From an uncultured Prevotella sp. (lineage in GTDB: Bacteria; Bacteroidota; Bacteroidia; Bacteroidales; Bacteroidaceae): a stretch of DNA of 60,197 bases. A program made the position numbers and the translations under genes. This document shows, in pieces, positions 18,191 to 26,111 of this stretch (positions within the stretch are counted from its first letter, which is position 1; each line of letters opens with the position of its first letter). Under the pieces are notes generated by a model, which saw nothing but the letters and a program-made list of their open reading frames with translations, had not been told where the DNA came from and made no database searches. Location of the stretch: NCBI GenBank assembly GCA_900768785.1, contig CAAGEG010000021.1, forward strand, positions 1-60,197. Direction: 5' to 3'.

Positions 18191-18826
18191 TTATTCCATC
18201 TTACGTTTCAACCAAGGAATAATAGCTTGACCGGCTCCATAGCATGCTAATATACCACCAATGCCGACAAAAAACTCTATATCCATTATCAATCCGAATA
18301 CAACTATGCCGATGCCAATTGAAAGATTTCTGATACCTTTTACCATAAGCCCGTCTTTATTGGAGTTCTTTTCAAGCAACTCCTCAGGCAATGGCTGACC
18401 TTTTTCCATAGCTTTCTCTATCATTGCCATGCGTTTGCTACGACTTTTCAGCCTCAAATATATTATCATAACAACAAGAATAAAAGGAGAAAGAGCTACT
18501 GCCAAACACAACAAAATTACAAATATGGCAACAAGAGCTGCTCCCACTCCACCTATTCCCACAAGATAAGCAATTAGCCGGAAAGGGTCTGTAACCATAT
18601 GCAAGTCGTTATTAGCAGTATCAGCAACGTCTTCAGTAGCATCAACAGCCATCGTTGATGATGTAGTATCAGAAAAAGCGACAAGTGTATCAGCCTCTGA
18701 CCCACTATTATCTTTTGTTATTGTTACATTAGGATTATGTCTGTAAAGAGTCTTTTTATTATCAGCCATAGATGTCATTGATAACACTAAGGCTATCATT
18801 AAAATAATTTGTTTCATATCATTCAT
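18191..18826 (-). CDS. DUF6249-type exported membrane protein
   Basis: 211 residues with an N-terminal signal sequence (MNDMKQIILMIALVLSMTSMA), a low-complexity Ser/Thr/Asp-rich linker (about 35-75) and membrane segments at about 85-125. A basic cytoplasmic loop follows (RLKSRSKRMAMIEKAMEKGQ, PLPEELL) and then two short C-terminal hydrophobic segments (about 163-202). The ME(K/N)GQPLPEEL motif is what I associate with DUF6249. The family commonly sits with ECF sigma and DUF5056 genes, but here it is upstream of the sigma gene. Function unknown. Confidence 0.65.
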   Translation of the reverse strand: MNDMKQIILMIALVLSMTSMADNKKTLYRHNPNVTITKDNSGSEADTLVAFSDTTSSTMAVDATEDVADTANNDLHMVTDPFRLIAYLVGIGGVGAALVAIFVILLCLAVALSPFILVVMIIYLRLKSRSKRMAMIEKAMEKGQPLPEELLEKNSNKDGLMVKGIRNLSIGIGIVVFGLIMDIEFFVGIGGILACYGAGQAIIPWLKRKME

Positions 18827-18897
18827 TGTTTTTTATTGTTTTCTCATCTATTAGACGTAAAAGATACTCTAAAAGTTGCATTTATTGCAAAAAAATG

Positions 18898-18941
18898 AAG
18901 TTCCATAACACCAACTTAGCTTGTTTGAATTATGGAACTTC
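18898..18941 (-). terminator. Terminator of the C10 protease gene
   Basis: GAAGTTCCATAA and TTATGGAACTTC form a perfect 12-bp stem around a 20-base loop. On the minus strand it is followed by ATTTTTTT. It lies 45 bases past the protease stop and before the DUF6249 start. Confidence 0.8.
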
Positions 18942-18985
18942 AAATTTGTGTATTATTTATAAATATCTCTTATATATATTATCTG

Positions 18986-21900
18986 TCAGTTTACAATTTT
19001 TATTGTATCATTTTTACTTCGTAATATATAAACACCTTTCGGAAGATTTTTGACTTTGTCTTTATCTATCTGATGTTCAACTTTTATGCCATCCGGTGTA
19101 TATATATCATATAGATATTTTTCTTTTTCTATCTTCTCAACACAGATTCCATCTGTTGTTAGATTATTGAACTGTCCATTTATTTCCTTCAACTTTCCTC
19201 TTTCATCTGAATAAGCTTCAATAATAAAGTTGTAAAAAGCATCTGAAGATAAATTCAATGTGCACGATAAGCCTGATAAGGCACGAATCTGTTTTGCCGG
19301 TGTTCCTATTGTTTGTTGGTCAACAACACTTCCGTCCTCTGTAGAGACCGTAACTTCATAATAATCTGCACCTTCCTGTTCGGGCACAGAAATAGTTACT
19401 GTAGATGTAGAAGGCAATTGTATATCTATCGATGGCTCCATTGATTCATCTTCTATGATATTCCTACCACTCCAAAACTCATAACTCTCATAATTTCGTT
19501 TGCAGTTCTTAGGTACTATTATTGTCGGATTACTGCCTTCAAACACAGGATAATAATCTGGATTGAATTTATCATATTGCGCATAAGGGGGATATGCTGT
19601 ATGGAAACGCATAGATATATCTCCACAATTCTTAAATGCGGCATAGTCTATCATTGCTACTGACTCGGGAATGTCAATCTCTTGTATTGGAATATTACTT
19701 AACGACAAGAAACCGACACGTTTCAAAGATGTCGGGAGATGTATTTCTTTTAAGTTGTCACACCATTGAAAACAATTCTGTCCAATAATCTTTAATTGTG
19801 AATCAGCGGCAAAAGTAATAGTTGTAAGATTATTACAAGATTGCATATTGGAATTCTCTATCTTTATTATGGAAGATGGTATCGTAATAGTTTTTGCATC
19901 ACAACCACATATTGCCCCTTCGCCAATTCGTTTTACAATATAATCTTTACCATTATAATTAACCGTTGAAGGTATCTCTATAAATTCTTTAGTCCTAAAA
20001 GCCACCTCATCTTCATCACTATTTGGTGTTATAACCGTTGCATCATAATATAATTCATAGTAAATACCATTGTTACTTATGACAATAGGATTTTCTCCAA
20101 CGGGAGTTTTGCTATCTATATCATGATTACACCATGGTTTTACCTTTGCATATTTGTTTTCAGTCCCCTCAGGTACATGTATAGTGAAAGCATCTATATA
20201 ATGATATTGCTTCTGTTCTAATATATTGCCACATTCAAGAGGCTCATCCCAATGCAAAGTAATATCACGACATCTATAACCATCAAGAGCTTCTTCTCCA
20301 ATAAAGGTTACTGATGAAGGTATATCAATAGCTTTCACGTTCAAGCCGCGAAGTCCGGCAAGCCTTATCTCTTTCAATCCTTGTGGCAAGTTAATTTTTT
20401 CCAAATGGTCCATTGCATTGAAAGCATATTCATCAATAACTTCCAGTTGCGAACCTTCCTCAAATCTTATCTCGTTCGCCCATGATTGGCTAAATGCTCC
20501 ATAGCCTACGACCTTTACAGTTTTTGGTATTACCACCGACGTGAGGCCACGACATCCTTCAAAAGCCGACTCTCCAATTTGTGTAACCATATATGTTGTA
20601 CCCTCAAACTCTACAGATGAAGGGATTACAACATCTCCTTTATATGTAGGATTTATTTTGTTTCGATATGTCACTATTGCCTCTTGAGTGGCATTATCCA
20701 ATATATAATAGAAGCCGCCTATCTGTACTCGCCCCTCATCTATTGGCTCTTCCATTGTATTTTCTATTGACATATTGCCATTTTCAACAGTACATGTAAG
20801 GTAATATTGTGAGCCGGGAATATGATGAAAATATTGCCATTCATATTCTGTTAGAGGTGTATCTTTGCTTTCGCCCTCTCCTTTAATGCGAAATACCGGT
20901 CTTATTTCATACTTACCATCGTCTATCTTCTGACCGGGAATGAACGGGTTAAGTATCATCTCCATCCATAGGTATGCATTCTCATGTGTGCAAGAGTTGT
21001 AATAAACAGACGAGCCATTCTTATACTCCAATGCTATTTGCACGGGAATATCTCTTGCACCACCAGCCATTATCTTACAGTTGAGCAAAATATTTGTTCC
21101 ATCATAATAAAAAGAACTATACAGATAACCTTCCAGCATAGGTTTCCCACCTTCATTCGGTTTGATATTACCTATCATCTCCGCCTTGTCCCCAAAAAGT
21201 TGTGAGTTTGCCACATAATAACCATCACTTTCTCCTCCCCAACCAAAGTTAAAGTGCAATCGTCCTTCGGCATCTACACCATCACAAACATAGGCATGAC
21301 CTGTGCGATAGGCATTATCGCCACTATAATATATAGGTCTGCGGGCTTTTATTTCGTCAAGTATTATGCTTAACCACTCTTCATCAGAAAAGAAACGTTT
21401 CTCTATCCACCTAAGAGATTGGTCGTATTTAAAATTCTTTACAAAAGCTACAGGTGGATATATATTTGGTGTTGAACTGTTTTCCGTTCCAAATTGTGTA
21501 TTACAAGCATATCCGATATCTGTCATCAAGCGCGCTACTGCTTGTTTTGAGTCTTCCGTTGATTTATCGTCATATTTTGGCATCATCTTATCCCACTGGT
21601 AAACAGATGAACTTAAGTCTGCCGTGAGTCGTGTACCGTTCCATTCATAATCTATAGTGCCTGTTGCCGACTGCGGATATTTGTAATAATACATTATTTG
21701 TGCCATTGCCGTAGGCACACAACCTGTGAATGTCGACACGTCTTCTATCTTTGGAGAAAATATGTTATAGGGATAACCTTGATTCCAAGTTGTTGTTCCA
21801 AGCAATGGTTCCACGACATCAGCTTCATTAATAAGGCTTGCTGACAATTTAGGTTGTTCGTTTTCAACCAAACACGACACATTTACTATATTATCAGCAT

Positions 21901-22258
21901 ACATATTAATTATCTGTTTTGCTGCCTCTGGAGCTTTCTCGTAATCAAAACTATTTGTAAAAGAATAGGCTATTACATTGCAAAACCCCATATCCTTACC
22001 TGAAACGACACAAAAGCCACCACCTTCAAAATTATAAATAAACAGGGCGTCTTCATTATTTACTTGTTTCGTATATGTACTTATTACTTTTGGCTTGCCA
22101 TTAAATTCCTTTAACGACTGTCTCTGTTTCTGACCGCACATGAATTTTACTGCAACAGCCTCTGCATCTGCCTTACTTATGTTTGCGGCATTAAGATGCA
22201 AATGACTTAGGAGCATACATGACATCAACATTATTAGAAATTGAATTTTGTGTTTCAT
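18986..22258 (-). CDS. C10 (streptopain/interpain-like) cysteine protease with BspA-type LRRs and T9SS sorting domain
   Basis: 1090-residue secreted protein. Signal peptide (about 1-24), then a pro-domain (about 25-150) and a C10 catalytic domain. Cys180 lies in TFTGCVPTAMAQIMYYY, His321 in TGHAYVCDGVD, and NFGWGG (about 337-342) supplies the downstream Asn/Trp region. A beta-rich spacer precedes LRR_5/BspA-type repeats (about 555-950; examples AFEGCRGLTSVVIPKTV and IGEGAICGCDAKTITIPSSI). The C-terminus (IYTPDGIKV then LPKGVYILR and KIVN) is a type A T9SS sorting domain. Interpain A of Prevotella intermedia shares the protease part; the LRR fusion suggests adhesion or substrate targeting. It is a monocistronic unit with its own terminator. 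Confidence 0.9.
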   Translation of the reverse strand: MKHKIQFLIMLMSCMLLSHLHLNAANISKADAEAVAVKFMCGQKQRQSLKEFNGKPKVISTYTKQVNNEDALFIYNFEGGGFCVVSGKDMGFCNVIAYSFTNSFDYEKAPEAAKQIINMYADNIVNVSCLVENEQPKLSASLINEADVVEPLLGTTTWNQGYPYNIFSPKIEDVSTFTGCVPTAMAQIMYYYKYPQSATGTIDYEWNGTRLTADLSSSVYQWDKMMPKYDDKSTEDSKQAVARLMTDIGYACNTQFGTENSSTPNIYPPVAFVKNFKYDQSLRWIEKRFFSDEEWLSIILDEIKARRPIYYSGDNAYRTGHAYVCDGVDAEGRLHFNFGWGGESDGYYVANSQLFGDKAEMIGNIKPNEGGKPMLEGYLYSSFYYDGTNILLNCKIMAGGARDIPVQIALEYKNGSSVYYNSCTHENAYLWMEMILNPFIPGQKIDDGKYEIRPVFRIKGEGESKDTPLTEYEWQYFHHIPGSQYYLTCTVENGNMSIENTMEEPIDEGRVQIGGFYYILDNATQEAIVTYRNKINPTYKGDVVIPSSVEFEGTTYMVTQIGESAFEGCRGLTSVVIPKTVKVVGYGAFSQSWANEIRFEEGSQLEVIDEYAFNAMDHLEKINLPQGLKEIRLAGLRGLNVKAIDIPSSVTFIGEEALDGYRCRDITLHWDEPLECGNILEQKQYHYIDAFTIHVPEGTENKYAKVKPWCNHDIDSKTPVGENPIVISNNGIYYELYYDATVITPNSDEDEVAFRTKEFIEIPSTVNYNGKDYIVKRIGEGAICGCDAKTITIPSSIIKIENSNMQSCNNLTTITFAADSQLKIIGQNCFQWCDNLKEIHLPTSLKRVGFLSLSNIPIQEIDIPESVAMIDYAAFKNCGDISMRFHTAYPPYAQYDKFNPDYYPVFEGSNPTIIVPKNCKRNYESYEFWSGRNIIEDESMEPSIDIQLPSTSTVTISVPEQEGADYYEVTVSTEDGSVVDQQTIGTPAKQIRALSGLSCTLNLSSDAFYNFIIEAYSDERGKLKEINGQFNNLTTDGICVEKIEKEKYLYDIYTPDGIKVEHQIDKDKVKNLPKGVYILRSKNDTIKIVN

Positions 22259-22331
22259 GATACTATAATATTTATGTTAATAATGAATATCTCATTTTTA
22301 TAGATACGTAAAAACAAACTATAACAGCTAT

Positions 22332-22432
22332 AAAAAAAGCGTGGAGTGTCTGACTCTGTCACTCGTTCCACCGCTTGAGGCTCTGGCATTTGCCCATCCA
22401 GTCAAGAACGAGCAACGCACAGATAACCACGC
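22332..22432 (-). ncRNA. Candidate structured RNA domain with terminator
   Basis: On the minus strand the ends GCGTGG and CCACGC pair. Inside them TCTGT pairs with ACAGA, CTCGTTC with GAACGAG (7 bp, perfect), TTGA with TCAA, and GGC with GCC across an AAAT-containing loop. This gives one long rod with internal loops, followed at once by seven U residues. The design recalls 6S-like RNAs but I cannot match it to a named family, and SRP RNA, tmRNA and RNase P signatures are absent. Confidence 0.5.
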
Positions 22433-22528
22433 TGATGAATTTATATATTCTCTACTCTCATACTCATACCTATAGTATCTTCCAAAGGCATGTTTACGAG
22501 TGAAAAATCATAAATACATCTATAGCGC

Positions 22529-22642
22529 GTCTATCGTTGCTTTGCTCTGTGACTGAATATTGAAACTGCCAGATTTCAAGCGGTCAAGAAACAAAGCGTA
22601 TGATAACGCTTTCTTAAAATAGCGACTACCATAACAATAGAC
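22529..22642 (-). ncRNA. Second folded domain of the candidate RNA
   Basis: GTCTATcGTT (22529-22538) and AACaATAGAC (22633-22642) form a 10-bp outer helix. On the minus strand the single non-canonical position is a G-U wobble; on the plus strand it would be a C-A mismatch, which favours minus-strand RNA. Inside, GCTTTG/CAAAGC, TGAC/GTCA and TTGAAA/TTTCAA stack into a second rod. AAAGCGT/ACGCTTT (22593-22614) would compete with the GCTTTG/CAAAGC helix, so two alternative folds are possible. Confidence 0.4.
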
Positions 22643-22809
22643 CTAATACCTAAATGTAAAACACATAGATATGGTGCAGATATTGGCGTTTTTCATATTA
22701 GATATGCCAACGTTTATTGGTAAAATCTACTGAAAAACAGACTTATGGTTAGTCATTGCAAATATATAAATTATTTTATTTGTTAGAAAATAAATGTATT
22801 GAATATTTT

Positions 22810-22918
22810 TAAAGGTTTCATTTTTGATTTGTAAAGGGGCATTTTAGAGGTTGTAAAATGGCGTTTTAGCATGCCTAAAGTGGCACTTGACGATCGTAAA
22901 GTGCATAGTAAGGTTTTT
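22810..22918 (+). repeat. 22-bp tandem repeat array, site B
   Basis: Units begin at 22810, 22832, 22854, 22876 and 22897, each with TAAA (TAAAGGTTTCATTTTT, TAAAGGGGCATTTTAG, TAAAATGGCGTTTTAG, TAAAGTGGCACTTGAC, TAAAGTGCATAG). Spacing is 22, 22, 22 and 21. The units are more diverged than at site A but keep the TAA start and, in the best three, a TTTTA/TTTTT core at the same place. Confidence 0.75.
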
Positions 22919-23048
22919 TAACTAAATATGGGGGTTGTTACAATCACTTTAACTATGGTTTTTGAATGTAATAGTGGAAGGGTTTAAGGCTTTGGTGGGG
23001 ATTAACAAATGTGGAAGTGTGTGGTTGTAATTGTGGTTGTTAAGGTTG

Positions 23049-23120
23049 TGGTCTCACCGAGAATCGAACTCGGATCTAATCTTTAGGAGAGACTTGTTCT
23101 ATCCATTGAACTATGAGACC
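23049..23120 (-). tRNA. tRNA-Arg (anticodon CCU)
   Basis: The minus strand folds into a full cloverleaf. The acceptor GGTCTCA pairs with TGAGACC, and the D arm is GTTC/GAAC. The anticodon stem AGTCT/AGATT encloses loop CTCCTAA with CCT at positions 34-36. The T arm is CCGAG TTCGATT CTCGG and the discriminator base is A. The 3' CCA is not encoded. A -7 box lies 72 bases upstream. Confidence 0.97.
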
Positions 23121-23191
23121 GCACATACAGGCGTGTTAAATATAATCTTGCCAACGTTTTATAAGCTATTGCCAATGGGCAAACGCGAATG

Positions 23192-23199
23192 CAAAGTTA
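23192..23199 (-). promoter_or_regulatory. -7 box for tRNA-Arg
   Basis: TAACTTTG on the minus strand, with a TTG 20 bases upstream as a -33 element, lies about 72 bases before the tRNA 5' end. Confidence 0.6.
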
Positions 23200-23288
23200 G
23201 TCAGTTTGGGTCTTAATACCAAATAAAAAGATAAAAATCATATTGTTGATTAAACTTTTACATCTATGTTTACATCAAAGTATAATGT

Positions 23289-25775
23289 ATGAAGAATGTT
23301 ATTGTTTCGTGCCTGTTGGCACTTTGTGCTCTTGTATGCCATGCTCAAGGCAGCGTAAGGGGTAAGATTGTAGATAAGGACAGCAATAGTGCGTTGTCTT
23401 TTGTTAATGTTGCCATATACGACAAGTCTACATCTAAGTTTATAAAAGGTTCTATCTCTGACGAGAAAGGCTTGTTTTACATTGACGGGTTGTCTTTTGG
23501 GGGCTACCGTTTGGAACTTACGTTTTTGGGATATAAGACTTTGACACGCGAGTTTGTACTGTCTGACAAAAAGAAACACGAGAACTACAAGTTGTTGTAT
23601 ATGTCTGACGATACGAAAATGCTTGAAGGAGTGGTTGTCACAGCCGTGCGTTCGCCGGTAAAACTTGAGGTTGACCGCAAATCGTTTGATGTATCTCAGG
23701 ATATTCTCAATGCCGGAGGTGCTGCATCTGACGTATTGGAAAACATTCCTTCAGTAGAAGTGGATACCGATGGTAATATTTCTCTTCGTGGGAACACGAG
23801 TGTAGAGGTGTGGATAAACGGTAAAGCCAGTGGTTTGACAAGCGACAATCGTGCAGAGATATTGCAACAACTACCGGCAGAGAGCATAGAAAGGATAGAA
23901 GTTATAGACAATCCATCGGCAAAATTTAGCGCAGAAGGCAGTGCAGGTATAATAAATATTGTATTGAAAAAGAACCGCAAGGCAGGCTATTATGGCTCTT
24001 TGCAAGCCGGAGGAAACACACGTGGGGGTGCTAACACAAGCGGTAACATAAACTTTAATAGTGGCAGACTGGAAGGGTATGCTAATGTTGGCTATCGTCA
24101 CCGCAACAGTAAGGGCAAGGAAGAGAGTTATCAAGAATATCTTAACACCTCGTCTTATCAAACTTACAATGCCAATAGCCGCCGTCGTGGCAATAACTTG
24201 TTCAGCAGATTAGGGCTCACTTGGCATGCCACAGACCATGACGACCTGTCAATAGGATGTATGACAATGCTCGGAGGTCACAATTCAAGCAACCCCATAC
24301 CATATAGATATGGCACTATAGGTGCTGCCGAAGATACGTATGTCATGCTTAGAAGGTCAACAAACGATAACTCTATGAGGATGTTCCACGGAGATTTCAA
24401 CTATAGACATAACTTCTCTGACACTCATTTTATCGATTTCACAGCCGGATATAACAACTGGCGCATGAATCAAGATAATTTCTATCAAGACAGTACTGAA
24501 TATTTACAAGACAACATTCCCGTAATCTACAATTACCAATACCGCCCCATGAAGATTAAAAACCGCTCTTGGGAGGTGAAACTTGATTACGAGAACAAAT
24601 TGAACGACCATTTTACACTTCAATCAGGCTATCAAGGCAATTTCAATAGAGAGAATTCGCCACAAGAATCTTTTGTTGACAATAGTTGGGACGGCAACAA
24701 CAAGACCGAAGATACCCAATATTACAACCGTTTTATATACGATATAGACATTCATGCGATGTATGCCACAGCCTCTTTTAAATTTGGTAAGATAGGCATA
24801 ATGGGTGGTTTGAGGGGCGAATATTGGAAGGTGCATACCGAGAGTTATGACTTTTGGCAAGAAGAAGACCCGACAAAAAGGGATAAACCATTTGAAAAAG
24901 ACTATATGCAACTATTCCCAAGCCTCTTCATGTCATATCAAATAACCGACAACGACCAACTTCAGATTAACTATACACGCCGTTTGAGACGTCCTTGGGG
25001 TGGAGAACTCAATAGTTTTAAGAATACTTCAGATGCCTCAATAGTGTCGTTTGGTAATCCGGAGCTGACACCTGAATATAGCAATTCTTTCTCTTTGAAC
25101 TATCTGAAAACATGGAAAGCCCACTCTCTGTTGCTGAGTGCGTATTATCGTCCTACTACTGACGTGATACAACGTGTGAATTACCAAAACGCAAGTGACG
25201 GTTTGATGTACTCTACAAGCATGAATGTGACAAAGAGTGTAAGTAGTGGCTTGGAGATGGTGCTGAAAAACCAGATATGCAACATACTGAATATCACAAC
25301 CACAGCAAATGCTTACTACTATCGTCTTGACGGTTTCAGATATGAAATTGACGGGCAAGAGGTAACCGGAGAGGGCAATAGCTCGTTCACATGGAATGCT
25401 CGTATGCAAGCAGCATTGGTGTTACCATATGACATATCGCTACAATTAACCGGACGTTACCGCTCTCGTGAGGTCTTGTCACAAGGCTTTAGCAAATCAA
25501 ACATCAGTCTTGACTTCGGCGCAAGAAAGACTATGTTCAACAAAAAGCTGACATTAGCACTCAATTGCCGTGATGTTTTAAATACTCGATGCTTTGAAAC
25601 ATACACCAGCGGAGAGACATTTACAAGATACCAAAAGCGTCGTCGCAACGGCAGAACACTTAATATGACGTTGACATGGAACTTCGGTAACATGAAAGCA
25701 AAGAAGATGAAGCGTGACAACGATGAGAATGGAACAGACCCGACCAATGGTTATGGTGGGAACGAAGAGATGTAA
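23289..25775 (+). CDS. TonB-dependent outer membrane receptor (OMP beta-barrel family 3)
   Basis: 828-residue outer-membrane protein. Signal peptide (MKNVIVSCLLALCALVCHAQ), an N-terminal carboxypeptidase-regulatory-like domain (GSVRGKIVDKDSNSALSFVN, about 21-100), a plug domain (VVVTAVRSPVKLEVDRKSFD, about 115-215, with IERIEVIDNPSAKFSAEGSAGIINIVL), and a long beta-barrel with alternating aromatic strands to the C-terminus. This type lacks the SusD partner and imports unknown ligands, often metal or peptide related. The C-terminus is extended by a polar tail (KMKRDNDENGTDPTNGYGG). The start is the ATG at 23289, which opens the signal peptide. A terminator follows at 25915. Confidence 0.92.
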   Translation: MKNVIVSCLLALCALVCHAQGSVRGKIVDKDSNSALSFVNVAIYDKSTSKFIKGSISDEKGLFYIDGLSFGGYRLELTFLGYKTLTREFVLSDKKKHENYKLLYMSDDTKMLEGVVVTAVRSPVKLEVDRKSFDVSQDILNAGGAASDVLENIPSVEVDTDGNISLRGNTSVEVWINGKASGLTSDNRAEILQQLPAESIERIEVIDNPSAKFSAEGSAGIINIVLKKNRKAGYYGSLQAGGNTRGGANTSGNINFNSGRLEGYANVGYRHRNSKGKEESYQEYLNTSSYQTYNANSRRRGNNLFSRLGLTWHATDHDDLSIGCMTMLGGHNSSNPIPYRYGTIGAAEDTYVMLRRSTNDNSMRMFHGDFNYRHNFSDTHFIDFTAGYNNWRMNQDNFYQDSTEYLQDNIPVIYNYQYRPMKIKNRSWEVKLDYENKLNDHFTLQSGYQGNFNRENSPQESFVDNSWDGNNKTEDTQYYNRFIYDIDIHAMYATASFKFGKIGIMGGLRGEYWKVHTESYDFWQEEDPTKRDKPFEKDYMQLFPSLFMSYQITDNDQLQINYTRRLRRPWGGELNSFKNTSDASIVSFGNPELTPEYSNSFSLNYLKTWKAHSLLLSAYYRPTTDVIQRVNYQNASDGLMYSTSMNVTKSVSSGLEMVLKNQICNILNITTTANAYYYRLDGFRYEIDGQEVTGEGNSSFTWNARMQAALVLPYDISLQLTGRYRSREVLSQGFSKSNISLDFGARKTMFNKKLTLALNCRDVLNTRCFETYTSGETFTRYQKRRRNGRTLNMTLTWNFGNMKAKKMKRDNDENGTDPTNGYGGNEEM

Positions 25776-26101
25776 GCAACAAAATCGATATATCAACGAG
25801 AACGTAAACCCAAACGATAACATAGAAAGATATCAAGAAAACAATTAGTAAATATCAAATAAAGGCTTAATAAACCGGATAGATATAATAACCAACCGAG
25901 GTTATTAAACGAACAAAGGATGTGCCATTTCGTTAGCACATCCTTTATTTGTATGTCAAACCCACATCTATAGTAAAACAATGACGTGGAATCTTAAAAG
26001 CTAAGTATCATATTTAGACAACCTAAGTATCATGTTTAGGGATGCTAAACAGCATGTTTAGGAGTCCTAATCTACGTGTTTACGAAGTCTGATCTACGTG
26101 T
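25776..26101. other. Convergent intergenic region with terminator and 22-bp repeats
   Basis: It lies between the converging TonB-receptor and metG genes. The only structures seen are the terminator hairpin at 25915-25946 and the repeat array from 26002. No coding frame is convincing. Confidence 0.6.
25915..25946 (+). terminator. Terminator of the TonB-dependent receptor
   Basis: AAAGGATGTGC and GCACATCCTTT form a perfect 11-bp stem with a 10-base loop, followed by ATTTG. Confidence 0.75.
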
Positions 26102-26111
26102 TTACGACACC
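26002..26111 (+). repeat. 22-bp tandem repeat array, site C, overlapping metG
   Basis: Five exact 22-bp steps (26002, 26024, 26046, 26068, 26090). Units begin TAAGTATCATATTTAG, TAAGTATCATGTTTAG, TAAACAGCATGTTTAG, TAATCTACGTGTTTAC and TGATCTACGTGTTTAC. Neighbouring units are most alike, as in arrays that grow by local duplication. The last unit contains the metG stop codon (TTA on the plus strand at 26102-26104), so the final codons of metG are repeat DNA. Confidence 0.88.

Larger units (their letters stand above)
22259..23048 (-). other. 790-bp gene-free region with structured RNA candidate and 22-bp repeats
   Basis: No open frame here looks coding. It holds, from left to right, the short leader of the protease gene, a rod-like hairpin with U-tract (22332-22432), a second folded domain (22529-22642), a possible minus-strand -7 box (TATATTTG, 22759-22766), a 22-bp repeat array (22810-22918), and a GT-rich stretch beside the tRNA. 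If transcription starts at about 22752 and stops at 22332, the RNA would be roughly 420 bases. Confidence 0.6.

Noticed and set aside
22332..22752. tmRNA, RNase P RNA or SRP RNA
   Set aside because: No tRNA-like end or tag reading frame, no conserved RNase P core words, and no GGAA-type SRP apical motif were seen.
23049..23120. tRNA-Arg as an integration site of a genomic island
   Set aside because: No integrase gene is nearby and I found no repeat of the tRNA 3' end in the neighbouring DNA.
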